A stretch of DNA of 64,000 nt, taken from assembly GCF_010093595.1 (NCBI RefSeq), contig NW_022985445.1:372001-436000 (forward strand), given 5' to 3'. Position 1 is the stretch's first letter; every line of letters starts with the position of its first letter. Source of the DNA: Mytilinidion resinicola (Eukaryota > Ascomycota > Dothideomycetes > Mytilinidiales > Mytilinidiaceae). Positions 46,483-57,919 of the stretch are shown here, piece after piece. The position numbers and the translations under genes are program-made. The notes beneath the pieces are model-generated. The model searched no databases. It saw nothing but the letters and a program-made list of their open reading frames with translations, and was not told where the DNA came from.

Positions 46483-47387
46483 ATGGCTGACGCTCCACGA
46501 GGCGGCGGAGGCGGATTCGGTTCGCGCGGCGACCGTGGCGGAGATCGCGGACGTGGACGTGGACGAGGCCGTGGACGCCGTGGCGGCGGGAAGAGCGAGG
46601 AGAAGGAATGGCAGCCGGTGACGAAGCTGGGCCGTCTGGTGAAGGCTGGCAAGATAAAGTCGATGGAGGAAATCTACCTGCACTCGCTGCCGATCAAGGA
46701 GTACCAGATCGTGGACTTCTTCCTGCCCAAGCTCAAGGACGAGGTCATGAAGATCAAGCCCGTGCAGAAGCAGACTCGCGCCGGTCAGCGCACAAGGTTC
46801 AAGGCCATCGTCGTCATTGGCGATACGGAGGGCCATATTGGACTCGGCATCAAGACTTCCAAGGAAGTCGCGACGGCTATCCGTGCCGCTATCATCATTG
46901 CGAGTGAGTGGAGCTTGTCCAATGCTGCTTGACACGCTTCTGACAGTATGGTTTCTAGAGCTCAGCGTTGTTCCCATCCGTCGTGGCTACTGGGGCACTA
47001 ACCTCGGTGAACCTCACTCTCTCCCCACCAAGGAGTCTGGCAAGTGCGGCAGTGTCACTGTGAGGGTACGTGTGCAGCGCATTCAATGTCCCAATCCAGC
47101 TTTGGAGTCCTTTTCTAACCCTCGTCTAGCTTATTCCTGCTCCCCGTGGTACTGGTCTCGTGGCATCTCCAGCTGTCAAGCGTCTCCTCCAGCTTGCCGG
47201 TGTCCAGGACATCTACACGGCCTCTGCCGGATCCACCAAGACCCTAGAGAACACACTAAAGGCTACCTTCGTCGCCGTCACCAACACCTACGGCTTCCTG
47301 ACACCCAACCTGTGGGAGGCTCGCACTCTGCACCGCAGCCCGCTAGAGGAGTACAGCGATGTGTTGAGGGAGGGCAAGAGGTACTAG
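46483..47387 (+). CDS. RPS2: 40S ribosomal protein S2 (uS5)
   Basis: Exons 46483-46903, 46959-47065 and 47130-47387; 261 residues. It sits near the decoding centre of the small subunit. The N-terminus is a glycine/arginine-rich RGG tail, normally a target of arginine methylation. Then come [17 protein letters not shown], the uS5 signature [78 protein letters not shown] and the C-terminal YGFLTPNLW. All junctions restore conserved sequence. Confidence 0.96.
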
Positions 47388-48795
47388 GCGGATTTCTTTC
47401 GATGGTCAGGTGTTAATTCTATGTCGGTTCGGCGGGTAGGGCCATTCTGCTGGTGCTTGCTCTATCGTGGAATTCTCGCGATGAGGTGACGACACGAAGC
47501 ATATGGGCGCCTAGTCAAAAATACCAAACCTCGATTCTCTACATGTGTGTCAATGGATCTTCGTGAAAGACTCTGGAATTACGCTCAGACAGACTTCTCT
47601 AAACTAGAGGGAAACGCCGCTGCTACAGTACTAGGACATCGCTAGGGGCCAGGCTTCTAACCACCGACAGGTTCCACTTGAAATAGCCGCCAGTCAACTG
47701 CTATCTTTGAATAGGCGTTTCGCCGGGCGTACTTTCAGCAACGATGACCAAATCGTCAGCTATCTCGCAACAGTTCAGAATCCAAAATCACCAACCTCAG
47801 AGCTTCGCCAGTGCGAACAGAAGTTGCCGTTGCGCTGAAATAGAGAACCTCGTAAGCTATTACAGAATAATTTCAGAACTTCCCGAAGCTACGAACTTAT
47901 ACAGTCGAGTACACGTTCGATTTGACGATGCCCTTGCACCGCTCGATTCGGCGGCACATGGGTGAATACTAGTGGTCAGGCATGGCTTGCAAGTGATGCA
48001 TTTTTCTTTCCCGTCAGATAATAGAAGCGAAGTCATGCAGGCGGTTGACACCTTCCTGCGCTTCGTGCAGGCAGAAGAGATCAATCTCCCACAAGCTGCT
48101 CACCAGGACGCCGGCACAACGGTGGGCACACTCAGCCGCATATCAGCGTTAAGGGATTTGGACCCTACACCAAGCGACGAGCTGTAATCAACCGTTGTTA
48201 GGACCAGCCTTTTGCCGCTAACAGGCTATATCATGATCCCCATCCCCTAGAAGCTCTGGAGGCGTGTTCAGTCTGCTTCTCACTTGTCAAGGAAAATAAT
48301 ACACACTTAAGTCCGCAAGTACGTGCGGATTACTACGACAAACGTCTCACTACACTCTGATTTATCTACCGATTCGCCTTTTCTAAGGAGAAATGATCGC
48401 TGTTGACACGGTCGTCCGTTCTTGGTATAGTGAAGGTGAGATAACACCATAATTCTCTTCAATTAGTATAAATACTAAGTCTCTAAGTCGCGCTCCTTAA
48501 GCTCTGCGCTCTTTTCTCCTTTCTTGCCGTGTTTTTATGTTCAATTTACAATTTGATTTCCCTAGAAATAGGAGGTAAGACAATATGTTTATATTTATTA
48601 AATAGTTAATTGATTTGAGACTAATCTTCCAAGCTGATATAAGTACCTTTTCTAAAGCCATTCGCCCTGTCGGTAAGCTCGTGTCGCCTACGTCGAGTTT
48701 AACTCGTGCTGACCCGAGCTTACAGCTGACGATCTGGGGTCTTCGCCACTCTGGACATTCTTCTGTTAGCTAAGACCCTTGAACATATATACTAT
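47388..48795. other. Accessory intergenic region
   Basis: 1.4 kb. Two adjacent plus-strand frames (47744-47965 and 47972-48187) resemble low-grade coding remnants but show no known motif. From about 48400 the sequence is AT-rich. An inverted repeat at 48673-48723 is listed separately. Confidence 0.45.
48673..48723. repeat. Nested inverted repeat (possible hairpin)
   Basis: GTAAGCTCG at 48673-48681 pairs with CGAGCTTAC at 48715-48723. Between them CGAGTT (48694-48699) pairs with AACTCG (48701-48706) around a single T. Perfect arms of 9 and 6 bp. It could also be read as an intron, since it begins GTAAGC and is followed by AG. Confidence 0.55.
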
Positions 48796-50576
48796 ATGAT
48801 GCTAAGACTTCTAGAGGGCGTGGCGTTGGCTATCAGTCTAGTCTCCACATACATCCGTAGAGATCAGGCCCATCTTGCTTTCAAGAAAGAGAAACTCATG
48901 TGTTTGCAATTGCAACACAGAAGAATTGATGAGATACTTTTCTCGGATATCGACAAACTAAATTCCGAATATCTCAGAACTGACATTTGTTTTGATATAT
49001 TGGCATTCATCTCGGATCCTAATGATGGCGTACGTTCATATCATGAGAAACATCACTGGCTTGAGCGCCTTATCCTCCTTTTTGACCCAGGGAATCCCAG
49101 TGCAATCTCTGATGGCTTTCAAGCTGCAGCATCGAATTTGAACTCAGACCGGGAGAGTTCATTGAGCACATCGAACGTTTTTTGAATCTCCTCACGACCC
49201 AAGACTTGTGCAAACCACTGTTGGAGTACTTGGGAAAAGAAACAAATGAAAGAAAGAGAGACGAGAGGCTGCGGTTTTGGATTCAGCTTCAGGTTCGAAT
49301 AACTGCAATCATGCAACCTCCTAGGTTCTCAAGTATCGCCGTTACTGCATACACGCATAATTTAGAATCCTCAGATCGAGTTGGGTTATCTCTCCAGAAT
49401 CATCTCGAATCGAGTCCAGGGGGTTCCTACTCTTTAGTCGCAGGTCAATTGCAGAAAATTTTAAATCGATCGACTAATAATGAGGAATTGAAGAAGAGGT
49501 ATAAGAGTAAGTATTACAAATATTCATCGACACAACGTTTTGAATGCTCTTATTGGAGTGCACTACCTATAACTACTTCTATAGTCGAAAAGTCCTGGCG
49601 AGAAGACCGTCGATGGTCCCTACTCGCTTTACTTGACATTGTGAAGGACCAAGCGTTCTTAAAGGAAATCCGGAACCTGCTGAAGGAGTGGTCGAGTAAT
49701 CCACGGCTACTATCATTAGAGCACGACAAATTTCAGTCCAACATATGTCTATTTGTTGAGGCTAGGACCGGACGGAAAGGTCTCCAGTACCAAGAAGTGA
49801 TCGAAATGTTGAGAGAGATGAGCATCATCTAAAACGAGCAATCAAAGAATCTCTACGAAGCTATCGAGAAGCAACGAACAGATATTGCTCTACAACAGCA
49901 GATCATCACTTGCCTTGAATATCGGTATGCACTGGAACATCGGCCACAGAAACACGCGCCATTAATGACTACCTTGGCCGGCACTGCCAGCGCCACTGGT
50001 GCCTGGCAAATGATGTGGAAACTCGCCATGGAAACGGAATTGGATAAAACGATTGTAGATTATATCAACCCGCTGAATCCGGCACTTCTACCTGCTACAT
50101 CAACAACCACAGCCTCGTCAGCCGCCTCGACTCTAGCGACACCAGTCGCGGGCGCGGTCCTGTCATGCAGTTCAACCACCAATCCAACCCCTTTGGCAGC
50201 CCCACCATCTTTCAGAGTGTTACTCCAATTAGACTTTAGCTTTTGGGCGAAAGCTTGCGTTCAATTGAGGAATGCCAAGAATCCCCCAACGATCACCGGA
50301 GGGACAGCACCAAGTACAGCACCGGGGACAGCACCAGTCACCGCAGCACCACCCCTAGCCAAACATCGCAAATGGGCATCTCCCCCTAGTTGGACGACGA
50401 CTGGAAATTTCAATCAAACTGTCGAGGTCTACAAGCCAGAGTACTGGACATGGCCGAGCTTTCGGCATGGGTACGATTTGTATAGCGAGCTCAGTGCGAA
50501 CATTCATACCTACAACAAATCTTACGACATCCATGAGATTAATTTCACCAGGAACTCTAGGCTCATTCTCAAATAG
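48796..50576 (+). pseudogene. Unrecognised gene, probably broken by a frameshift and a stop
   Basis: From the ATG at 48796 a frame encodes a helical protein (LVSTYIRRDQAHLAFKKEK, LQLQHRRIDEILFSDIDKL) to a TGA at 49185. A second frame, open from 49113, takes over with coherent sequence (FELRPGEFIEHIERFLNLL, then PLLEYLGKETNERKRDERLR) to a TAA at 49830-49832. The same frame then resumes (NEQSKNLYEAIEKQRTDIAL) with a Thr/Ala/Pro-rich segment to 50576. No splice pair can fix the first shift. The TAA might be removed by a weak in-frame 51-nt intron (donor GTGATC after 49795, acceptor AAAG at about 49847), but its signals are poor. An intact version would be near 590 residues. I do not recognise the family. 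Confidence 0.5.
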
Positions 50577-51904
50577 CTCAAGCCGGACCTCGATGCTATT
50601 GACTGATACCAAGGAAGTTGAACTGGAGGACGGTATGGGCAAAGAGAGGCCTTCCTCTTCCCCCATAACTATTGAAGAATTGCTGCTTCGAGGTAAAGAG
50701 AGTAACTAGTGGGAATTGACTGAAATAAATCTCATTTCCACAATCGCGCGATCTCTTCATGTGCAGTATCCCCAACGCGATAATCTACATTCTCCTTTAC
50801 AGCTTGAGACGACATCCCCGTTTTAATGACCAGCTCGAGGTCCTGGACGTAACTTACGCTAGCATGGAGGAGGCAATGAGATGTTATATCTTGTGCTCCG
50901 AATTTATGGTATATACAATGCTGTGAAGCCTAGACGTTGTCGAGCATTTGAAGATGAGGCACCTGATGTCTTTTGAAATAAGCTTTGATGCGTACTTGAA
51001 CCAAGAGACCCAATCAGAAACCTAATTAGAGACAAATGAAGGTCTCTAAGCTTCATCCGGACAGCTGGGCAATAGAGTGCTGACCTAGGTTTGGCATCAG
51101 CATCAACGACGACGACACTCATGTGCTTGCGGACGCTACGGACGCTACATAGCACCATATGCACTCCCTCCCACAATTTTATTTGCGAATACGTGCTCAG
51201 ACCTCGGTGGTGGTGGTGGTGGTGGTGGTGGTGATGATGGGCAGTGGCGCCAAACCGGAGACTGAATCGCCCGCAACCTGTCCTGAAGTAGTAAGGTCGA
51301 AATCTCCGCTGAGATGTCGAGTAATCATTAAGGCACCGACTTCTTTTATCCTTCGCTTTCAAAGTTCTGATTATTGTGATGTAGGAAATCGATACATTCA
51401 ATGTAGCCTTTACTAAAGAGCGAATTCTGTACGTACATGCACATTAAAACAGGCGTGCGGTATGAGTGCCATCTCACAACCAATACTACAAACGGCGGGA
51501 TTCGGAGTCTATGATGACTATTCTGTTCCTCACCAAGTGCAAGGAGCTTTTGCTTACTGGACATCTCGACAGTCCTCAGAGGCGGGCAATAGCAATCCGC
51601 CCATGGCCGCCTCGCCAGATGTCTGCGCCAGGACACCCTGGCCCGTGCATGTTCGGGAGGAACTTCTGCCGTGTGAGCCCTGGAGTTGAGTGAACATCGT
51701 CGGCCGACGTCAACGATGGGATCTCGCCATCACGACACCACTATAAAGGGACAGCAAGCCCCCGCTACCTCGACTTCAGATCCACATCAATCCAGTCCAA
51801 TCATCAGTACAGCATCTTCATCCATCTCAACCCTCCAACAAATCACGCTTGATTTTTTATCTCTTCTACTCCTTGTTCCAGTTGTAATTGAAACTCTTTT
51901 CACA
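50577..51904. other. Intergenic, including SDR promoter
   Basis: 1.3 kb with a (GGT)9 microsatellite at 51206-51232 and short frames only. No gene recognised. Confidence 0.55.
51206..51232 (+). repeat. (GGT)9 trinucleotide microsatellite
   Basis: Nine uninterrupted GGT units followed by GATGATGG. Likely length-polymorphic. Confidence 0.9.
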
Positions 51905-52921
51905 ATGAGAGGCAAGACATTTGAACCCGCGAAGGATATCCCAGACCTTTCAGGCAAAGTCATCCTAGTCACTGGAGGTACGTGAAGATGCCGTTCTGAT
52001 ATCGCGTATCCTGACATCACAATCACCTGATGGTTCTAACATATTCGATCTTTAGGTAATGCAGGCCTCGGTCAGGAGACAGTTCTCCAGCTCGCTGCCC
52101 ACCACCCTTCGAAGATCTACTTAGCCGCACGAACAGCATCCAAAGCTGAAGCCGCCATTGCGGAAATCAAGAAGACCGTCCCGGATGCGCCGATCGAGCA
52201 TCTTCCTCTCGACCTAACCTCGTTCAGCTCTATCCGCTCCGCTGCTGACACCTTCAACCGTGTGTCTCCGCGCCTCGATATCCTCATTAACAATGCTGGT
52301 ATTATGGCGACCCCGTACAGCCTGACCAAGGAAGGCTACGAGATCCAGTTCGGCACGAACCACATGGGCCATGCTCTCCTCACCAAGCTGCTCCTACCCA
52401 CTCTCCTCAAAACCGCAGAGGAGCCCAACTCTGACGTCCGCATCGTAAATCTCTCCTCCATGGGCCACATGATGGCGCCCAAAAAGGGCCTCATCTTCGA
52501 CCAAGCCGCACTCGAGAAGGAAGGCACCTGGGCACGCTACGGCCAATCGAAGCTCGCCAACATCCTTTTCAGCCGCGAGCTTGCACAGCACTATCCCACC
52601 ATCAAATCCGTGGCTGTCCATCCTGGCGTTATCCTGACCAACCTCTACGACGACTTCCAGACCAACGCTTTTGCGCGCTTCGCCTTCTGGATCTTGAAGA
52701 CAATCGGCCCGTTCATTCCCGGTCTCTTGCTACCTAACGTGCAAGCTGGTGCGAAGAATTCCCTGTGGGCAGCGACGGCGCCGAAGGCAGATGTGAAGTC
52801 TGGCGCCTACTACCAACCAATTGGGATCTTGAAGCCAGGAAGCAAGTTTGCACAGAACGATGGGCTAGCAAAGAAGTTGTGGGAATATACGGAGACGGAG
52901 CTTCAGAAACATGGGGAGTAA
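51905..52921 (+). CDS. Short-chain dehydrogenase/reductase (retinol-dehydrogenase/WWOX-like)
   Basis: Exons 51905-51977 and 52056-52921; 312 residues. Rossmann fold with nucleotide-binding VILVTGGNAGLGQET (TGxxxGxG), the Asp-containing LPLDLTSFSSI that follows strand 4, LDILINNAGIMATPYS (NNAG), catalytic Ser in IVNLSSMGHM and active site YGQSKLANILFSREL (YxxxK). The family reduces or oxidises hydroxyl/keto groups with NAD(P)(H); the substrate cannot be told. A hydrophobic segment near residues 225-240 (FAFWILKTIGPFIPGLLL) may associate with membrane. The downstream neighbour, convergent and 266 bp away, is the AveC-like protein. Confidence 0.88.
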
Positions 52922-53187
52922 GTTTGGATAGCTACCGGGTGTCTCGCGCATAATCACGGTTTTCTCATGCTTTATCGGATTACATACCCTTTCATATATT
53001 ACTGCGACTTTAATACTGTAATACCTCTGTTTAGCTTTGATTGCTAGACCACTCACTTCGCATACGGATCCATCTGATCTTCCGTCGGTTATATATCAAT
53101 AAATTTTTCTACCTGTCTATACACTGCCAATAACCCACCATGCGACCCGAAAACCCTTCTTCAATGTGGTTGCAAGAAGCTCAATCT

Positions 53188-54258
53188 CTACACCACTTTC
53201 TCCCTCATCACCGCAAGCATCTGCCCGGGACACAACGGGCCCCCCGGCTGCCCGCACCAGATCCCCTGCTGCAAAAAACTCGGCAGCACCGGATGCCCAT
53301 CCCCCAGCATACTCAACCAACTAAACGGAATCATATACGCGACCACTGTCACCACAGCCGCCCACCCACAAACCGCAAGCGCACTCAGCACCTCCCTCCC
53401 GAACCCACCGATCTGCAGCCCATCCACCTCCCGATCAACCGCACACCTCCCCGCCGCGTCCCGCGACCGCCGCAGCCACGTGTAGCCCCAGCAGTAGAGC
53501 CCGATCAAGAACGGCTCGTACAGCGGCAGCTGGTGCACCTGGCCATGCCACGCCGTGAGCGCGCGCGGCGCCGACACGTACGTGTACACCTGGTGCCTGT
53601 TCCAGAAGGTCGCGAGCGCGGCGAAGATGGCGTAGTAGGCCGCCTGCACGACCGCGTAGGCCGCCATCGTGCTCAGGCGCGGGAACGCCCGGTGGAGGGC
53701 GTCGAGCAGCGCGCAGCCGAAGATGGCGGCGCCGACGCCCAGCCAGATGTAGGCGGGCAGACACCATAGCAGGCCCCAAGGCACCTTGTGCGCGCCGGGG
53801 CCGGGGAAGAGCGGGATGCTGCGGGCCCAGCTGCCGTAGGCGAGGCCGTGGGCGTTCATGGCCCACGTGGGCTGGAAGACGGCGAAGAGGATGTCGAGCG
53901 TGGAGGCAGAGACGCCGCCGAGGAAGAGCTTGCCGTCGAGGCTGGGGGCGCCGGTGCGGAGCCAGGGGAGGATGAGGGTATGGGTTCCTAGGAGGACGAA
54001 GATGGCGCATGAGAGGGCTTCTGTGCCACGGAGAATGAAGAGGTAGGGGTAGGGGTCTGGTCCGGGATCAGAGCGGACGAAGTCGTCGGAGAGAGACCAG
54101 CGGACGACGTTGTTGATTAGTAGCGCGATGATGCCGATGCCGAGGGTGGCCCAGAAGTAGACGATACCTGAGGGCCGGTCGCTTGAGAGATGTGGCCTTG
54201 GAGATGTGGCGATGTAGACATTGCGGGATGATTTCGTTATGGTACGTGTGGACGCCAT
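53188..54258 (-). CDS. AveC-family (spirocyclase-like) polytopic membrane protein
   Basis: Intronless, 356 residues from the ATG at 54258 (MASTRTITKSSRN); an in-frame upstream ATG exists at 54315 but adds a sequence without recognisable character. About seven to eight hydrophobic segments. The pattern matches what I know of AveC-like proteins: FQPTWAMNAHGLAYGSW in the first half, LLWCLPAYIWLGVGAAIFGC, then HGQVHQLPLYEPFLIGLYCW, a YTWLRRSRDAAGRCAVDREVD block, AVVAYMIPFSWL-like ending and a Cys/Gly/Pro tail (GIWCGQPGGPLCPG). AveC acts in avermectin spiroketal formation and dehydration; most homologues are uncharacterised actinobacterial proteins. High GC and lack of introns are compatible with, but do not prove, transfer from bacteria. 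Confidence 0.68.
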   Translation of the reverse strand: MASTRTITKSSRNVYIATSPRPHLSSDRPSGIVYFWATLGIGIIALLINNVVRWSLSDDFVRSDPGPDPYPYLFILRGTEALSCAIFVLLGTHTLILPWLRTGAPSLDGKLFLGGVSASTLDILFAVFQPTWAMNAHGLAYGSWARSIPLFPGPGAHKVPWGLLWCLPAYIWLGVGAAIFGCALLDALHRAFPRLSTMAAYAVVQAAYYAIFAALATFWNRHQVYTYVSAPRALTAWHGQVHQLPLYEPFLIGLYCWGYTWLRRSRDAAGRCAVDREVDGLQIGGFGREVLSALAVCGWAAVVTVVAYMIPFSWLSMLGDGHPVLPSFLQQGIWCGQPGGPLCPGQMLAVMREKVV

Positions 54259-55066
54259 TCTGGCCGAGTTTAGTAATAGTGACAGCTGATATATCTTTCT
54301 GAGATTAATGGGCATAGTTTGTGTTCTTCTCCACTCATATAAACAGTGCCGGAGCCCGGAAGGACAAAGTCCGGATCGCATATGTATCCTAGTTATAGGA
54401 AGGCATTTTCATGATCCAAGATGCATGGAATTGTTCCTGGTTCCCCGGCCCCCGCAACTCGGCTGTATACCTCGCATTATTCCCATAACTGATTTAGCAG
54501 ATGTTTTCCCGTCGCGTTTGATCGCTCCCGGCCCTTAATTAGGGGAATTACCGACTGTCTTTCGGAGTCTTGGAATAACTCCATGTCGATCTAGATGATT
54601 TCGTGAGTGATGTGTTATAGCTGAATGAAACCAAAAGAAGTAGGATGCCTGTAGATATGTCTTTATTGCAGACTCATAAGAACCAAGAGAGTCGAAAACG
54701 CGTGATATTTCCTAGAACTGGTTTAAAGTCACCATCGTAACAATAATCTCTGGGCTTATCGTGTCTGCTGCACACCTCATCCGGTATAGATTGAAGTACT
54801 TGGCCGAGAAACGTCGTTACGGTCTTCAGGGGCTTGTTCTGATTATGTGGATGATTGCACCGGAGTGTCCCGACGATACTTGAGCATTATGTACCTAGTT
54901 GCAACTGGCGATAACGGTCAATTGATAAAAAACATCAATGCAAACCAACTTTGACACATAGAATTGTGCTATCTATGACGACATTGAAGGATGAAAGAGA
55001 CTATTCACAGTAGTACAATCCCATATGGGATAAGATGATTGGAGGTAGCTGCCAGGTTGGAAGAAT
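54259..55066. other. Intergenic
   Basis: About 800 bases between the AveC-like start and the ATP7 stop; no feature recognised. Confidence 0.6.
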
Positions 55067-55880
55067 CTATAGCACTGAGAGGTCGCCAAATTTTTCCTGT
55101 GGAGGTCGTTAGCCATGGCTCTAGCAATTCCGCGCGTGATGAGATTTTCGAGGTAGGAAGCTTACCTTGTAACCTGGAACGGCCCAGCGACCCTTCGAGA
55201 CGAGTTCGGAAGTGCGCGCGTCGATGTCGGGACGGGCGGCGGCGACTTCGTCCTGCATGGACATATAAATTAGTATATTTCCAGACTATAAGTAAACCGG
55301 CCGGCCTCGCCGTGGCGATTGAATGGCCTGGGTTGCAGAAACGTACCACAGTGAGGTCCTCAAATGGCCGTGCCTCCTCAATGTTCTTCAACGTCTTGTC
55401 CAAGTCCTTTAACTCCTTGTCGACAACACTCTTGGTCTCCTCCGCGCTCTTCAATGCCTGGGCCTCGAAAGCTTCAATGGCCTTGATCTGCCTGCTCACG
55501 TCATAAGTCGCGGGCTTGAAGCTGGCGAAGCTCTTTTCGATCTCGTCGATGACGGCAGTGTTCTTGAGAACGCTGCGGTAGTGGGCGAAGTCGACGGTTT
55601 GCGGTTGTTCCGAGAGGGCGTTCACCTTGCGGCGGGCGTCATCATTGCGCTTCTTGAAGCTGGAAAGAGCCTGGGCAGTCGAGCCTCTCAGTCCGAGCTG
55701 CGTTCCCAGTTTCGTCCAGTCAAGCTTGAGGGCTGCGCTGCGCTGTGATAGCCGGAAGAGTTAGCATTCGGTCTTGCGGATTGATGCGGCGGAAACTAGG
55801 GGACGTTTCAATGCGCCAATTGCGCGTAAAGCAGCTATAGGAACAACTATGAAAGGGGTTCAACGTACTCCGACGGCCAT
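55067..55880 (-). CDS. ATP7: Mitochondrial ATP synthase subunit d
   Basis: Exons (minus strand) 55880-55869 (12 nt, MAVG), 55742-55347, 55252-55166 and 55096-55067; 174 residues, the standard length. Subunit d is part of the peripheral stalk (stator) linking F1 and F0 in the inner membrane. Seen: [116 protein letters not shown]. The last exon is 30 nt. Very strong match to fungal Atp7. Confidence 0.95.
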
Positions 55881-56569
55881 TGTGATGGATAGGGACGGTG
55901 AGAAGAGTGGAGAGGGTATCCGGTTGAGGGAGGAAGTCGGGATCTTGAAAGCTTCGAGGATCGCTTCGGTGGTCTTGGCAATAATGTCACCTGACCAACA
56001 CTTCCTTTTGCCCACCCTTCATAAATAAAGCATAGCAATTAAGCGTAAGAGAAATATGGGTCTTGGACTAGGACGTTTAAATCATCGCAACTTTTTGTAG
56101 TTTTCAGTTTCGAGTTATCTACAGCTTGAAAAGCTCATAGCTATTTCACAGAATATTGACCACATTTTACATTCGCAATGTCAGAGCAACGCCTTCTAGG
56201 TTTACACTTGGCAGGAGTCCTTGATAACAAAATGGCGGTTAAATGCCGTCTGGAGAGCCCTGAAGAGTTATCCGGCTTGCCAAACTGTCACTTCACAATA
56301 TCTGAGGGTACCAGGGGACCTCGTTAAGTGTACGCAGGCCTAGAAGAGCCTGCCTGGGCAGGTGCCCCTCAATTGCTTGCAAGTAGTGAGTCACCTTGGC
56401 TACAAGCTCTCACGAGCGATAGAAGGGCTAATTGTATTGGAAGATTGTAGATTTGTAGCAAGCCCTGGAAGAAGTGCCTAACTTGCTATTACCGTTGCCA
56501 ATTTTCCCAGCCCAGCTTTTATTCAGAAGTACAGGGATAGAGGAAGTTCTGAATCTACTTCGAGCTCGC
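55881..56569. other. Intergenic, ATP7 promoter and EGD2 3' flank
   Basis: About 690 bases, no gene or repeat recognised. Confidence 0.6.
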
Positions 56570-57362
56570 CTATATGCTCAATGCCATGATTGAGTTGACG
56601 ATATCGTTGTCGTTCTCCTTGAGAGCCTTGACCGCCTTCTTCCTCGATACGCTAGCCTGTTGCATGACCAGTTCGATGTCCTTGGCTTCGAGGCCAGTGT
56701 CGTCGACCTCTTCTCCGTCATCCTCGTCCTCGTCCTTCTTGTCCTCGACGGCCTTGCCCTTGCCGTGATCGTGGTCATGGTCGTGTCCGGAGTGGTCGTG
56801 GCCCTGAGCCTCGGCTTGGGCGAGCTGCTGGGCAGCAGATGCCTGTGCCTGGGAGTTCAAGTCCTCAATCTTGGCCTCGCCGAAGATGCTAGAGTATGTC
56901 AGAATTCGTTCTATAGTGAACTGGGGTTTGATGGCCCTACATCCAAGTGTTGCTCGTAGGAGACTTGTAGACATCCGGCTGGTTGATGACGAAAAGGATC
57001 TGGCCAGAAACTGTCAGCAAACGGCTTTCATGGGATGTATTTCTTATGCGCCAAAATTGCGATGCCCGCGATCCACACGGTCGTGTAAAACGCATAAGTT
57101 TCGCGCAGGGAAGTCTTACATTCTTTGGCCGCCTCAGCGTAACCCTGGTGATACCCTCAACATGCTTCAATCCAAGCTTTGCAATCGCCTTCCTGGCCTT
57201 CTTCTCGTTGCGGGAATGGACGGCAACTGAGGCACCGGCGGGAATGCCAGCCTCACCTGAGGCCTCGACCTCAGAGTCGGAGCTGGACTCTGCGTCTTCG
57301 ACCTCGGCGATCTTTTTGTCGGGCTCGTCTTCTGGCAGTTCCTCAATGCGTGGGTTCGACAT
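56570..57362 (-). CDS. EGD2: Nascent polypeptide-associated complex subunit alpha
   Basis: Exons (minus strand) 57362-57120, 56999-56941 and 56888-56570; 206 residues. NAC-alpha pairs with NAC-beta on ribosomes, shielding nascent chains and controlling SRP access. Acidic N-terminus, NAC domain ([66 protein letters not shown]), an unusual His/Asp-rich linker ([14 protein letters not shown], possible metal binding) and a C-terminal UBA domain ([38 protein letters not shown]). The exon 2/3 join was set to rebuild TWIIFGEAK. Confidence 0.94.
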
Positions 57363-57919
57363 GGTGGATAGCGTGGTTGGGAGTTGGAGCAATTGTGGTC
57401 GAAGTGTTTGGTGATGCCCGCACTTTTGCAAGCTCTCGGTTGTGGGCAAATCGGCGTGTGCGAGGCCAGTAGAGCACGAGCAACGGCAACGCAACGAGAT
57501 AATTCCTCACTACGCAGCGGTACCACGAGATTTCACTTAGGGCACTGACATCTCGGGGTAGCAATGAGCAGATGGGCAACTTTTAGACCGTTTGAGCCGC
57601 TATATAATTGCAGGGATCTTCGACCCGTGCATTTTTCTTCCGGAAATTGAGTTGAGCGATATAAGAATTCACGAATGCAGATTATAGTCAATAGGGCACC
57701 CCTCTATTGGAGATTTTTGATCGTTTTCTACATTCACTAGCAGATGAAGTAGGGTTTTGAGCAAAGTTTTGTTCCTGAAGCCCAAATGCACCGTAATCGA
57801 CCGCAAAGACCCTGACCAGCATCTTTGATTCGGATGCATTGAAGAAAGTTGGAACGCTCGAGAACTCTTTAGACCAGTCCCCAATATCACTCAACCACAA
57901 CTCTGACCACGCCCCCTCT
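57363..57919. other. Intergenic, EGD2 promoter and RPL14 3' flank
   Basis: 557 bases, no feature recognised. Confidence 0.6.

Noticed and set aside
53140..53769. Plus-strand frame opposite the AveC-like gene
   Set aside because: Extreme Pro/Arg/His content expected from the complement of a GC-rich membrane gene.
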